DNA from: Porpolomopsis calyptriformis
Taxonomy: Eukaryota; Basidiomycota; Agaricomycetes; Agaricales; Hygrophoraceae
Direction: 5' to 3'
DNA: 64,000 nucleotides
NCBI GenBank assembly: GCA_951640195.1
Contig: OX621175.1
Span: forward strand, 124,001 to 188,000
A model generated the notes under the pieces. The model saw only the letters and a program-made list of their open reading frames with translations, was not told where the DNA came from and did not search any database. The position numbers and the translations under genes were made by a program. This document shows positions 11,100 through 23,515 of the stretch, one piece after another. The first letter of the stretch is position 1. Each line of letters opens with the position of its first letter.

Positions 11100-11468
11100 T
11101 GTCACGGACACTTTTTCCTTTTCCCTTTTAGTCATACTTGATTAGTCTCCATTCCGTTTATCCTTCCGCTTTGCCATTTTATATATAGACTGATCACACG
11201 CACCTTCCTTCCAACTCTTTCACGAGTCACATTCCGTTTCCGCTATTCTCTTTGTGACTCTTCACTGGTCACATTCCGGATTCCGCTTTGTAATCATACA
11301 TACGACTGACTCATGGTGACTCAGGTAGTTAGTATATAAAGCCTGATCTTTAGTCAGTAGGTTAAGTTTGATTCCTAGTTAGCTCCCCCACTCTTTAGTC
11401 GAATTCCATTTCCCTCATCAGCCCCTCCAACGCGAGAAGTAAAACCCTTCGACTACCGAATCATAACA
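11100..11468 (+). repeat. 3' LTR of the chromovirus
   Basis: The LTR is 369 bp, ends TCATAACA and is followed by TTGGG (11469-11473). The copy of the self-primer has one C-to-T change (AAGTTTGATTC), which would still pair as G-U. Confidence 0.95.
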
Positions 11469-13610
11469 TTGGGCATGTGGAAGGCGACTTTTACACATCT
11501 CATTCGCATACTCGATGCTGTCAAGGGGATCGCGATCCAGCAATTGAACAGACGGTAAGTATTTTTATTCTTCGTGCATGAGACTATATCTAATACATGT
11601 ACAGATATCGGCGGGTACCTACGTTCGGACGATCTACCATACGGCGATTCAACAACAATGCCTCTGAAATGAAGAAGTTAGCAGTGCGAGATTTCGAAGA
11701 CTTACTGCAGGTATGTCGGGGTTTTGGGATCATTACATGGATCAAGTATTCACACACTTGCAGTGTGCGATGCCCGTTTTCGAGGGTCTCCTCCCCGTTC
11801 AACACAACGAGATCATGCTTGATCTCCTCTTTGTCCTTGCAACTTGGCATGGGTTTGCCAAGCTTCGCGTTCACACGCAATCGACAATGGCTGCCCTAGA
11901 AGCAACGATGACCGACCTTGGCAAGATTCTCCGAAAATTCAAGAGGGTCACATGCGCCGCATTTGCAACACGCAAGCTGCCTCGAGAAGCGGTAGCCCGA
12001 GCGCAACGCAATGCGAAGGGGTCTTCAGCGAAGGGGAAGGAAAAGGCTCCTCCCAGTGACACAGGTCAGCCAAAATCAAGTGGACAAAAAAAAAAACAAT
12101 TCAATCTGTCTACATACAAGCTTCATGCACTCAGCGACTACGTCAAGACCATTCAATTGTATGGTACAACTGACAACTACAATACTCAAGTGGTGCGTAG
12201 CGTGTAATACATCTCTCTATTCTTTAACTGTTATTTTATTGCAGGGAGAACTTGAACACTGCCGAGTCAAGCGGTTCTATGCGAGGACGAACAAGATTCA
12301 ATTTACACGGCAGATCGCTAAACACCAGCGGCGTGAGCGAATCTTGCAAAATATTCGAATGCAAAACAAGGTTGCAAACGCAACTGAAAACCTCACAGGA
12401 GATAGTGCCACGCTGGACTTCGATGAACAAGATCCACTACCATACACCACCCCTTCGGCTCACTACCATATTTCAGAGTCAACACGCTACCCGTTAAATG
12501 TTGTGCAGTGGGTCTCGTTGCATCAAAATGATGCTGCTCTCAAGGTAAGTGGTCTACCTATCATTTGTATCTCCCCATCTCACTTGTTTTCTAGAACTTC
12601 ATGCCAAAGTTGAAGGATCATATCCTTCGTCGGCTGCATGGAAAGGCTTACGACAGGGATGATGAACCCTTCCCAGATGAAGAAAGGGCTGCCATTTCAT
12701 TTGTCCATGGTCGAATCTACCGACACAAGGTTGTTCGCATCAACTACACTACATACGATATGCTCCGGTCACAAGATTCGCTGAACCCTCGCACTCATGC
12801 TGATATCATGGTTCTCACTCATGAGGATCAAACTGAGACTAACGATAGCCCCTACTGGTACGCGCGTATCATTGGGGTTTTTCATGCTCAAGTTTGCTAC
12901 AAGGATCCTGAGATGCAAACAGTCTATGGGCCTCAGAAGATTGAATTTCTGTGGGTAAGATGGTTTGGGCAGGATGTATCTCACAAATCAGGTTGGCAGG
13001 CGAAGCGACTTCATCGAATAGGGTTCCTCCCTGCTGATGATGACACGGACACAGAAGCCTTTGGGTTTCTGGATCCAAAGGATGTCATTCGCGGCATTCA
13101 TCTCATACCAGCATTCGCATATGGAAAAACCCAAGATTATCTCGGTCCATCAATTGCTCGGCAACCAAACGAAACTGATCAAGACTGGGTTTATTACTAT
13201 GTTGCTATGTAAGTTCCTTGTATTTCACTATCTACGAAACTAACATCCAGTCTAGGTTTGCTGATCGAGATGTCGTCATGCGCTACTTCGGTGGCGGCAT
13301 CGGTCATAAAGCGACATGGGCTCTAAATCCCAGCCGGTACAACGTGCGCGAAGATGACAGTGATGGTGATGAAGAGAACGACGGCAGCGAGAATGATGGT
13401 GACAACCGCCAAGACAACGGCAGTGACGACGGTGTTGAGGAGGAGGAGCGGGACTATGGTTATGTGCACGAGGATGCAGAGGGACCAGGCGCAGGCGCGG
13501 ATGTATGTGGAGAAGATGGTTTCGACAACGAAGGGTTGGGTCCTGAGGATGGTGAGGAGGGGTGGGAGGATGAAGAGGAGATAGACGATGATTACTACGG
13601 GGCGCTATAA

Positions 13611-14341
13611 TGTAGTACTCTTCAATATGACTTTCCGTCTCACTGAACACTCAACAAAGTCCATCTACATTGCAGAAGAATACATGATAGTACCCTACAC
13701 ACCCAGGTTGGGATTGACTTTGCAAGGTGACACCTACCATGAGGACTACAATCCCATGTACACGCCATGTTGGTAACTACTTTGTCAGGACCTGTCAATT
13801 TGATTCCAACTTGGCTTAAGATTGTAGGATAACTGGTTAATCAGTATGGCATTGTATAGCAATGTATATTTCGACTCATAGATTACCAGTCAAGACACTG
13901 TCAGGGAAAGTCTCACATAGTTGGTTGAGCCTTACTGAGCTTGAAATAGTTATTGCACTTTTGCTGATGAGTCTCGATCATGTTGATGCTAAAAGGTAGC
14001 TCTTTTCTGACTTTTCGAGCACATTCCTCTCAAGTCTTACAGCACACACAAAAATACATACTTGGCCATGGAGTTTCTTGGGAAGCGGAAAGTGGCGTTG
14101 AATACATCTACTTGTGTTTGTCAAGCGCAGTATCTCCAGAGTGTGAGGATTATTTGATTAAAAGCGAACCATTGCTGAAGAAGCGACTGATTCAACGATT
14201 GCAAAACAACAGCCAGCGTAGGCCTTCCAAGATAGACCGGATTTGCACAACGACGTCTCTACCCGAGTTCGGTCTGGTGCCTCGCGGTGTGCTCGTCTGG
14301 AGTTCTGAGACCCTCCCAATTAGAACATCCTACTCAGACCG
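13611..14341. other. Intergenic stretch after the transposase; no gene recognised
   Basis: The stretch holds only short ORFs without recognisable content (for example 13980-14363 plus). The 3' terminus of the Plavaka element should lie here, but I could not find a convincing terminal inverted repeat with a partner near position 700-2700. Confidence 0.4.
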
Positions 14342-15026
14342 TCAGGACTTTTGTGGGTACTGAGAACGGACATCATTTCCGACCTCGTGGTCTTTTTCTC
14401 GTTTCTCCCTTAGTGCTTTCTCTAGTTCCTCGAATGCACCCCAAGACACGTTATCACGTCGACGTTCCACCTTGTTCGTGGCAGAAGTACGGATGCTGAC
14501 AGGCCAACGAGATTCGGGTATGCGCAACTTCGACAAAGCATCGCGAAGTGACGCAAGAGATTCACGGTACCCGTTCAAGGCGTCTTGGTACAAGTCGAGT
14601 ACGCAGATAGCACAGCCTGACATGCAACATTCTGAGGCAAGTTGTCAAGCATGATATACTCACATCAAGTAGAAGCAATGAAACACACTGACCGTCCATT
14701 TCTGGAGGTTTGGGTTCTTCCGGAATACGAAAACCTTTAAAGAAGCGACCAGCGTCACCCTTTACTCGCGATGAAGACGTTGGCTGGACCTGGATGACTG
14801 ATCGAGGCAAGTCAATGAGATGTTTCGAGATAGCCTCCTTCCCACGTAGGGATTTCTCGAGCCGTCGATATCGTTCCGTGAGGTTGTGTCCTTTGCGGGG
14901 CAGATGTTTCTGGTATTCCCAGCCAGTGACTGCTTGAGTTTGCTGGAGTCGCCGGACAATGCTGTTGATGGTAAGCGGGAAACGGAGTCCTTGGCGACAG
15001 CATGAAAAGGATAAGAGGAGCGGCAT
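14342..15026 (-). CDS. Oxidoreductase-like domain protein, probably mitochondrial
   Basis: Two exons (15026-14693 and 14631-14342) give 207 residues. The N-terminus, MPLLLSFSCCRQGLRF and onward, is basic and lacks acidic residues, like a mitochondrial presequence. The domain runs across the splice: FFKGFRIPEEPKPPEMD, then ECCMSGCAICVLDLYQDAL. The clustered cysteines (ECCxxGCxxC) are the signature of the short oxidoreductase-like family (OXLD1-type). Despite the name, no reaction is established for the family. The C-terminal part is charged and helical. The start codon is 82 bp from that of the divergent CSN5 gene. Confidence 0.8.
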
Positions 15027-15108
15027 GAATACATGACAGACAGTGTTGACCGAAGCTTATGAGAGAGTGAAGCCACATTTAGCCACCCGCAAGTTTTAGA
15101 AGGCTACC
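15027..15108. promoter_or_regulatory. Bidirectional promoter between OXLD1-like gene and CSN5
   Basis: Only 82 bp separate the two start codons, so both 5' untranslated regions and the core promoter elements must share or overlap this interval. No clear TATA box is visible. The assignment rests on gene orientation only. Confidence 0.45.
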
Positions 15109-16628
15109 ATGTCTGGGACGGCGCTCAAGACGTTCGCGCTCGCCAATGACATCTCAACCATCCCGAAGCAAGACGAGATTTACAAATTTGACGTCGAAGC
15201 CAATCGACGTATCAACGATGAGGGTCCCTGGAAACAAGAGTTGAGCCAGAATTGCCTAGTCGTGTTTGCCCAAGCCAACCATTGCACCGCAGTCCTCATT
15301 ACTTCAAATCATGTAAAATCTCGGCTATCGCACTTATCAAGATGGTGAGTCTATTGACGGTATACTTATCATCGCTCCGAGTTTATGGTAAGGCCGTTTG
15401 TTCCAGGTTATCCATGCACGTTCCGGAGTGCCCCACGAGATCATGGGTGTGATGCAAGGGAAGACGATGGGCCATTCGATAGTTGTCATGGACTCATTTG
15501 CGCTGCCCGTCCAAGGCACGGAAACCCGTGTTAACGCTGCGGTCGAGGCAAACGAGTACATGGTCGAGTATGCAGAAGCAAGCAAAAAGGTCTATCCCCA
15601 AGTCTTCCTGCTCTCAACAATCAAGCTGTCGCTGACTCAACTGAATTCATGGTATATGTATAGGTTGGGAGACTGGAGCACGCGATCGGGTGGTATCACT
15701 CCCATCCAGGTTACGGGTGCTGGCTTTCTGGTATAGACGTGAATACGCAGATGAACAATCAGAGGTGGCAAGACCCGTTTATAGCCGTGGTGGTTCGTCT
15801 TTCTCCTATCCATTTTTCAACTTGTCCGTTCATCTATCTAGATCGACCCTAATCGCACCATCTCGGCCGGGAAAGTCGATATCGGAGCCTTCCGAACCTA
15901 CCCAGAGAACTACACTCCACCAAGCACGTCCTCGTCAGAGTATCAGTCCATCCCGCTCCACAAGGTCGAAGATTTTGGCGTACACGCCAATTTATACTAT
16001 CCCCTCGACGTTGAGATTTTCACCTCCAGCCTCGACACAGAGTTGCTTGGGCTACTGTGGAACAAATACTGGGTAAATACCCTCAGTCAGAGTCCTCTGA
16101 TCTCGGTGCGTTGTCACTTTGCCGTCGGATGAGCTTAGCTTGACCAAACCTTGGGTGTCCCCCTTTTTCTTGGGGGGAAATAGAACCGAGCATATGCTGT
16201 TTCCCAGCTATCTGATCTGCATCAGAAACTGGCAAAAGCCCAATCAGCCGTGCATAGTACCCGGGCTTCCGCTCCTTCGTTGAAAGACAAGGACGAGAAA
16301 GCGGGAGGAAACACCAAGGTAAGCCTACCAATCTCATCAATGGACCTCACAAATCAATTTACCACGGTACCTATAGCGGGACGAGAAGAAGAAGGAGGAA
16401 AACCAGCTCTCAAAGAGTGTTAAAGACAGGTTTGTTTCGGTCACGCACGGTTTCTCTCTTCCAATAATCTTTTTTGTCAGCACGAAAATCGCGATCGAGG
16501 CGCAGCATGGACTCATTTCTCAAGTCATCAAGGATGTCATATTTTCGATGCGGCCCGCTAATGCCAGATCTCAGGCAGATACCGCACAAATTTCGGACGT
16601 TATTGATACTGCAATGATCATCGGCTGA
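15109..16628 (+). CDS. CSN5: COP9 signalosome subunit 5 (JAMM isopeptidase)
   Basis: Eight exons give 364 residues with all phases consistent: 15109-15239, 15293-15344, 15407-15589, 15664-15792, 15842-16105, 16184-16318, 16377-16429 and 16481-16628. The start [19 protein letters not shown] and the core are typical of CSN5. The JAMM zinc motif [14 protein letters not shown] is in exon 4, with the upstream glutamate in [21 protein letters not shown] and [20 protein letters not shown] are nearly invariant in the family. CSN5 removes NEDD8 from cullins and so controls cullin-RING ubiquitin ligases in the nucleus and cytosol. The length is normal and no damage is seen. Confidence 0.95.
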
Positions 16629-16898
16629 CACCTTTTCTAAATGACCGTTCAATAGTAATATCCGTTATTTCAAGCTGTACCGAAAGCCATGTATAAACAG
16701 AGGAATTGCAATAGACCTTGTTCGATTTCCTGTCTAGCATCGTTAAGTGTGACACGGATAGTCTCAGAATCACGAACAACAGGACAATCTATTGCGCTAG
16801 TTGGACATAAAAGGCGCTACGGTACCTATCCATTAACGTACAACGCAGCAAGAGATTATCTTCACCGTATCCATCCCCCTCCAAGTCACACCCGGCCT

Positions 16899-17637
16899 TC
16901 AGAATGTACTCGGGCGTTTAGCGACAAATGTTGAGCGGACCTTCGATACACGATGCGGCAAAGGGAACTTGAGTTTCGGCACCAAGAGTTGCTTGATGTA
17001 TGGCCTGCGGACGTCCGCAGATTTTTCGATCTCCACCACACGCAGAATCTGAGACGGGAGGGTAAGCAGACATGCAAACACAACGAGGGATGAAACCCAG
17101 AGATAAGTCAAGCGCACATGAATAGACCGAAAACGAGCGCGATGTCTAGCGGCCATGTCTTGGTAAAGGCTCTTAACGGCATCGACACGGCTGAGCTCGC
17201 GGAATTCTTTGTACATGTTATGTGTACCCGACCGCGAGTCATACCGAAGCCAGATGCCAAAGTTCTTGACTTTCAAGGGCTTCTTCTCGAGGATCTAGAA
17301 ATAATATACCCAGGATAGGCCCAAAGACGACCGTTAGCGATGCCATACCGCCTGCCATTTGAACGGCTGCAAAGGCATATATGCAGATACACACAACATT
17401 GACACCAATGATTTCGCCACTGGCTTTCTTGACCTTCTTCAATTGCCTGAAAAGTGAGGGCATTATTTGTCGATTTAGGAGACGAGTGAGTGTTGAGACT
17501 CACCTAAGGAAATACCAGAATCGGGACTTGGCGACTACCTCGTTTGGCGCAAAGATGCGCATGCGGTAGATCTTTGGAGTGGGATCGGAGTCGGTAGGAA
17601 GATGACGTCCTACGACCTGATATTCTTGCAGGCCCAT
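16899..17637 (-). CDS. RPL20: 60S ribosomal protein eL20 (L18a/RPL20)
   Basis: Four exons (17637-17504, 17446-17395, 17294-17118, 17048-16899) give 170 residues. The start [16 protein letters not shown], the middle [20 protein letters not shown] and the end [20 protein letters not shown] match eL20. The protein belongs to the large ribosomal subunit. ATG 17637 follows directly on a TGTAG acceptor. Together with a GTGGGTAG donor near 17795, this suggests an intron in the 5' untranslated region, common in fungal ribosomal protein genes. Confidence 0.95.
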
Positions 17638-18240
17638 TCTACAGTAATCGATAATCAGTCTCCATTTTCTCAATCCAAGACCGCCCAGAAAGGTCTTCCG
17701 CTCCGCCTCAGCGAATCCAGCGGCAAAAGAACATCTTGAGAAGCAATATGCATTCCTGATGTTTAAAAGAGACTACCAGCAGCCTACCCACCTTTTCGTA
17801 TGCCGTGTTCTTGGGAAATTGGTGTTGTGGATGTCGGCGACCGGCTGTAGGTGAAGGTTTTCGAAAAGTTATTTGGTTGTGTTGAAGGGCGGCATCACGG
17901 CACATCACAGTCTACTAGGAACTGAACGAACGACGGCAAGATGGCTTTACCTCCAATGGAGGCTCACAGTAATGTTAGTCTGTCGGAAGGAATCAGACCA
18001 AAGTTACCGTCTGCGATATGTCCTCCTAAAAGGTCACTAATTCTGATTATCTACCATCTTCCAGTCGACATTCCTATTACCAGAATATTGTGCGAATCCA
18101 ATCCGTTCGCTGGGCCATCTGAAGCATGAGACAGGAATCTACCAATTCACCAGAACTGAATTTCACAGCGCCTAATTAGCCGCCACAATAACCCCTCAAA
18201 GCTGTGCGGCGTCTCATTCTCGTTCACATTCACCTCCATC
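17638..18240. promoter_or_regulatory. Divergent upstream region of RPL20 and the first NACHT-WD40 gene
   Basis: About 600 bp lie between two divergent start codons. The left part holds the probable RPL20 5' untranslated exon and intron (about 17641-17880). A few bases before the right-hand ATG is CTCCATC, also found in front of two other NLR genes in the window. No other gene is visible. Confidence 0.5.
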
Positions 18241-21200
18241 ATGTCCAGCTTGACTTCACCTACAACTCACATCCGCGACAGCACAGTAAACCTTGTCGGG
18301 GGTGATCAGTACAACTTGAACGTTCATGTCTATCCGCAAGGTGAGTTGCCTGATTCTCTCGACCCACTGCGTTCGCAAACAGGATCTAACTGAGCCATTC
18401 CAGAGGAACACCTGTCACATGCCCTCTTTTCTCCTTTCAACTGCAAAAATCGAGCGGGATGTTTGCAGGGTACCAGGGCCGACATTCTTGATAAGATTTT
18501 TCGTTGGATTGGTATCCGCAACTCGGTTCTGAACCGAGACGCCGATCCCGTTTCGGCCGATACTTGTGTGTTTTGGATAAACGGATCGGCTGGGACGGGG
18601 AAAACGACGATTGCTTTCACCGTTGCGGAGGTGTGTAGAATGCATGATGTGCTTGGCGCCAGCTTCTTCTGTTCGCGGGACGATCCGGATTGCAGCAACC
18701 CAAATCTGATCTTCACCACTATCGCCTACCAGCTCGGAATCTTCAGCACTTCATTCAGATCGGAGGTCGCTCGTGTTATAAAATCTAATCCCGACATTGG
18801 CTATACCACTCCTTCATATCAACTTGAAGAGCTCATCATTAAACCTCTTCGCGCACTCAGAAACTCAATCCCTCCATGCGTTGTTGTATTGGATGCACTC
18901 GACGAGTGTAAAGAAGCTGGGACGACTTCAATCATTTTATCGTCACTTTCTCGCTATGTCAACGAACTGTTCCCATTGAAGTTCTTGGTTACAAGTCGTC
19001 CCGAAAGCCATATTACCACCGTGTTCAAATCAAGCAAATTGAACCCGGTGACTCGACGATACGTTTTGCACCAAGTGGAATTAGGCGTCGTTCAGAGCGA
19101 CATTAAACTCTACCTGTCGACGAAGCTCGCTTTAACAAGAGAGTCCTACCATCTTGAAAAGGAATGGCCCTCTGCGGAAGATATCCATGCCCTGACACAG
19201 ATGTCTTCTGGGCTTTTCATCTTTGCGGCAACCTCACTCAGATTCGTCGAAGATCGAAACTATTGTGACCCGAAAGGTCAACTTGGTCGTCTTCTGTCTA
19301 ATGCATCCACAGCAACAGAAGACTCATCTCCTCATTATAACCTTGATCAGTTATACGATCAAGTGTTGAACAATGCGTTTCCTGACATATCCTCTTCTGT
19401 TTCTTCTCGGGTGAAGTCGATCTTAGGCACGATCATTCTCCTCCGAGAGTCCCTCTCGTCAATTTCTCTGGAACGATTACTTGACTTGCCGTCACGGACG
19501 GTGGATGTGACACTTCGTCATCTTCACTCAGTTATCATGGTGCCAGACGATGATAGTCAAGTGATTCGAACCTTGCATCCATCTTTCTCCGACTTCATAA
19601 CAAGCTCGGCCCGATGTCAGAATCCAAAATTTGTTGTCAACCCTGGAAGCCAGCATACTCTACTTGCTCGCGCCTGTTTGGATGCTATGAAAGGGCTGAA
19701 GCGAGATATGTGTGGAATCAGAAACCCATCGATGCTCAATAACGAGGTTGGCAACCTTCGGACACGGATCATGAACCGCATCCCACCCCAACTTCAGTAT
19801 GCCTGTCGTCACTGGGCTTGGCACCTATCCAATGCAACGTTCTCTGACGTTCTAGTTCAACTCGTGAACGAGTTTTGTTCGAAATATCTACTGTATTGGG
19901 TTGAAGCACTGAGTCTCATGGGAGATCTTCGAAATGCCCTTCTTGTCTTGGATACCGCTCGACAAACGATTACTGTTCGTTATTTTTTCTCTCCGCAATA
20001 CGCAAAACTGATCGAATTCGACAGAAAGTAGACAGAGACATGACTGACACGATGGATTTGCTCCGTGATTGCGAGCGGTTTACCCTCGAATTTTTCTGGA
20101 TCATCACGACTTGTTCCCTTCAAGTATACCATTCTGCATTGCTGTTTGCGCCCGCAGAGTCCTTAATCAAGAAGACGTATAGGAAAGAGTTGGACATACC
20201 GATAAAAGTATACAACGGATCAGACGAGAGATGGAATTCGTGCATACGGACGATAGAAGGACATTCTGGTGAGGTTGAGTCAGTCGCATTCTCCCCAGAC
20301 GGTGCGCGTATTGTGTCTGGATCCCGCGACTGTACTCTTCGGCTGTGGGACGCAGTGAGTGGCGCACACCTGAACACTTTCACCGGACACTCCAATTCGG
20401 TACTTTCGGCTGCGTTTTCTCCCGATGGCACGCGTATCGTTTCTGGATCCGATGAAAAAACTGTTCGGCTGTGGGACACAGTGAGCGGCGCACACCTGAA
20501 CACTTTCAAGGGACATTCCAGTGCGGTATATTCTGTCGCATTTTCTCCCGATGGTACGCGTATCGTTTCCGGATCTGACGATAAAACCATTCGGCTGTGG
20601 GATGCTGTGAGCGGTACACATCTGAACACGTTCGAGGGACATTCTAGTGCGGTATATTCGGTCACATTTTCTCTCGATGGCACGCGTATCCTTTCCGGAT
20701 CTGACGACAAAACTGTTCAGTTGTGGGACGCAGTGAGCGGCGCACATCTGGACACTTTCAACCGACATTCCAGTTCGGTATACTCGGTCGCATTTTCCCC
20801 CAATGACATGCATTTCATTTCTGGATCCCACGACAACACCGTTCGGCTATGGGACACAGTCAATCCCGCACGTCTGATGGGACATTCCAGTTCGGTAAAT
20901 TCAGTTGCATTTTCGCCCGACGGCACGCGTGTCATTTCTGGATCCAAAGACAAAACTCTTCGGCTATGGGACGGAGTCAGTGGTGCACATCTGAGCACTT
21001 TCAAGGCACATTCCAGTTCGGTAAATTCGGTGGCTTTTTCTCCCGATGGCACGCGTATCGTTTCCGGATCGAAGGACAAAACTGTTCGGTTGTGGGATGC
21101 GGTCAGCGGTGTGCATCTGAGCACTTTCAACTCACATTCCTGGCGGGTAAAACCAGTGGCATTTTCCTCCGATCGCACGCGTGCCGCTTCTGCATCCCCT

Positions 21201-23051
21201 GACAACACCATTCGGCTGTGGGATGCTGTGAGCGGCGCAACCCTGAACACTTTGAAAGGGCATTCCAGCGCGGTATATTCAGTTGGATTTTCTCCCGATG
21301 GCACTCGCGTCGTTTCCGGATCCCACGACAAAACGGTTCGGCTGTGGGACGAAATGAGTGGTAAACACTTGTATACTTTCAAGGGACATTCGAATTCGGT
21401 ACTTTCGGTTGCATTTTCCTACGATGGGACTCGTATCGTTTCTGGATCTGATGACAAAACTATTCGGCTGTGGTACGCAGTCAGCGGACTCCTTCTCAAC
21501 ACATTCAAGGGACATACCAGTGCGGTATATTGGACCGCATTTTCTCCCGATGACACGCGTATCGTTTCCGGATCCAACGACAAAACTGTTCGGTTGTGGG
21601 ACGCAGTGAGTGGTGCACATCTGAACACTTTCGTGGGACATTCCGAGAAGGTATCTTCAGTGGCATTTTCCGCCGATGGCACCCAGATCGTTTCGGGATC
21701 CGACGATTGTACTCTTCGGTTGTGGGATTCAGTCAGCGGTGCATGTCTGCACACTCTCAAGGGACATTCTAATTCGGTATATTCGGTCACATTTTCCCCA
21801 GACAGCACGCGTATCGCTTCTGGATCCTGTGACGCAACGGTTCGGCTGTGGGATGCAGTCAGTGGTGCACATCTGAGCACTTTCATGGGTCATTCACATC
21901 GAGTATCTTCAGTCGCATTTTCCCCCGATGGCACACGTATCGTTTCCGCATCCCCTGACGAAACTGTTCGGGTGTGGGATGCAGTGAGCGGCGCACATCT
22001 GAACACTTTCATGGGACATTCCAGCTCGGTAATTTCTGTCGCATTTTCCCCTGATGGCACGCGTATCGTTTCCGGATCCTTCGGCAAATCTGTTCGGTTG
22101 TGGGACGCAGTGAGCGGTGCACATCTGAAAACTTTCAAGGGACATTCCAGTGCGGTGTATTCGGTTTCATTTTCCCCCGACGGCACGCGTATCGTTTCTG
22201 GATCCAACGACAAAACTGTTCGGCTGTGGGACGCGGTGAGCGGTGCACATCTGAAGACTTTCGAGTCACAATCTGGTTTGATAAATTCGGTGGCATTTTC
22301 TCTTGATAGCACGCGTATCATTTCTGGATCCGACGACAAAACTGTTCAGTTGTCAGAAGCAACGAGCGGTGCACATCTGCACACTTTCGCGGGACATTCC
22401 ACATCAGTCAGTTCAGTCGCATTTTCACCCGATGGAACGCGTATCGCTTCTGGATCCTTAGGCAAAACGGTTCGGCTGTGGGACATAGTCAGCGGTGCAA
22501 AACTGAAGACTCTTTCGGGGCATTCCGATTCAGTATATTCGCTCGCATTTTCTCCTGATGGAACGCATGTCGTTTCCGGATCTGACGACAAAACTATTCG
22601 ACTGTGGGACGCAGTGAGCGGCGCACATCTGAAAACGTTCACCGGACACTCCCATGATATATCTTCGGTTGCGTTTTCCCCCGATGGCACGCGCATCGTT
22701 TCTGGATCTGAGGACAAAACTGCTCGGCTGTGGGACGTAGTCAGTGGTGCCCATCTCGACACTCTCGAAGGACTTTTCATCAATGTCGAAGCGATCGCGA
22801 GATCTTGTAGTCCATCCCAGAACTCGTTTTCTTCCAATGTCCGAAACCCAACTAGTCCAATATTTGGTTATTTCGCGGCGGACGGCTGGGTACACTCCCT
22901 CACTCTGAACCGACGTATTTGTTGGGTTCCGGTCTCTCGAAGGCCAGAGTGTTTGGCTGCGAACGGGGATCGTGTGGTTTTCGGCACAATATATGGTCGC
23001 GTCGTTATCCTTGATTTTGCAGGCATGCGTGCCTACTTTGATAACTTGTAG
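18241..23051 (+). CDS. NLR-like STAND protein: N-terminal motif, NACHT, 20 WD40 repeats
   Basis: Three exons (18241-18340, 18404-19974, 20025-23051) give 1565 residues without interruption. Exon 1 encodes a 33-residue tail with the motif DSTVNLVGGDQYN, then a phase-1 intron. The NACHT domain has Walker A GSAGTGKTT near residue 94, Walker B VVVLDALDE and the sensor KFLVTSRPE. A helical linker ends in WNSCIRTIEGHS, where twenty 42-residue WD40 repeats begin, most reading close to GHSSSVxSVAFSPDGTRIVSGS. The last 90 residues close with DGWVHSLTLN and a hydrophobic end. Such proteins (HET-E and NWD-type) act in fungal non-self recognition and cell death, sensing ligands through WD40. No HET, lipase or kinase effector domain is present, so the short N-terminus is the only candidate effector. 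Confidence 0.93.
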
Positions 23052-23515
23052 CTTTTCCCTCGCCGTTAAAGAATTTTTATCGAATCAAGAGTTTGTTGTT
23101 TGATGTCTATATTTCTCGGGCATACTAAGGGCCGACTTCGTCGGCAGAAACCTTGTTTGGTAATTTCGGGTATACGAGATTTTACAACGGCTGACTAATT
23201 ATGAAGCATTCATGGATCAATCACCATACCCAACATCTCGTCACCCTCATAATTATAGCCTCGCCTCAATCTCTTGGAAATTTGAGTTAGGTTTTTCAAA
23301 TAAAGTCACACTCGTGTCATGGTAAGCACGTCGCAAACGGCTTTGTTACATCTGCTGAAGGTATGGGATTACCCTTAGCAGTCCAATCCGTCATTGAAAC
23401 CCGCGCGAAGCGCAGACTTGTCATATATACAGGGTAAATCTCGTTCTCAATCAGTTCCATAGATCCGTATCCCACCCCAACTTCCCACCATCAAATCCAA
23501 ATCCAAAGTCAAATA
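23052..23515. other. Intergenic stretch between convergent genes; nothing recognised
   Basis: The NACHT-WD40 gene ends on the left and the FAD oxidase gene ends on the right, so this holds two 3' untranslated regions. I see no ORF, repeat or RNA gene. Confidence 0.5.

Larger units (their letters stand above)
4798..11468 (+). mobile_element. Complete Ty3-type chromovirus retrotransposon, inserted in the Plavaka transposase gene
   Basis: The 6671 bp element consists of a 369 bp LTR, primer-binding site, gag, pol (PR-RT-RNaseH-IN-chromodomain), an extra ORF, a hairpin and purine-rich tract, and a second 369 bp LTR. It is flanked by a TTGGG duplication. The LTRs differ at seven positions, all transitions (about 98.1% identical), so insertion was fairly recent. 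This copy is probably not autonomous: gag is split by a one-base frame change near 5738, and the protease region has TGA codons at 6914-6916 and 7052-7054. RT, RNase H, integrase and chromodomain remain open in one 1064-codon frame. Confidence 0.96.
2702..13610 (+). pseudogene. Plavaka-type (CACTA-related) transposase gene, split by a Ty3 element and carrying nonsense codons
   Basis: The start is a C2H2 finger (CSGCGRQFHNAHGLTRH) in exon 2702-2917. The body follows in pieces: about 3101-4081, 4139-4365, 4417-4663, 4712-4797, then after the insertion 11471-11554, 11605-11710, 11764-12192, 12245-12544, 12595-13208 and 13256-13610. Diagnostic Plavaka stretches are FHFTPFELFW, FGTASLWPIYLYFGNQSKYA, SLGQCPCPRC, LLHEFELG, VPTFGRSTIRRF, HCRVKRFYARTN and the terminal FADRDVVMRYFGGGIGHKA, followed by a long acidic tail. 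Phases match across the introns I checked, except that no AG acceptor is visible before 3101. In-frame TGA codons lie at 3659-3661 and 4517-4519. The Ty3 element interrupts the codon after the LHEFEL stretch. The product would be a DNA transposase, but this copy cannot make one. Confidence 0.85.

Noticed and set aside
20235..22770. CRISPR-like regular repeats
   Set aside because: Period and content are those of WD40 coding repeats in a eukaryotic genome; there are no spacers.
20120..22895. Long minus-strand ORFs opposite the WD40 array (up to about 220 codons)
   Set aside because: They repeat with the 126 bp WD40 period and have no recognisable domain; they are shadows of the coding strand.
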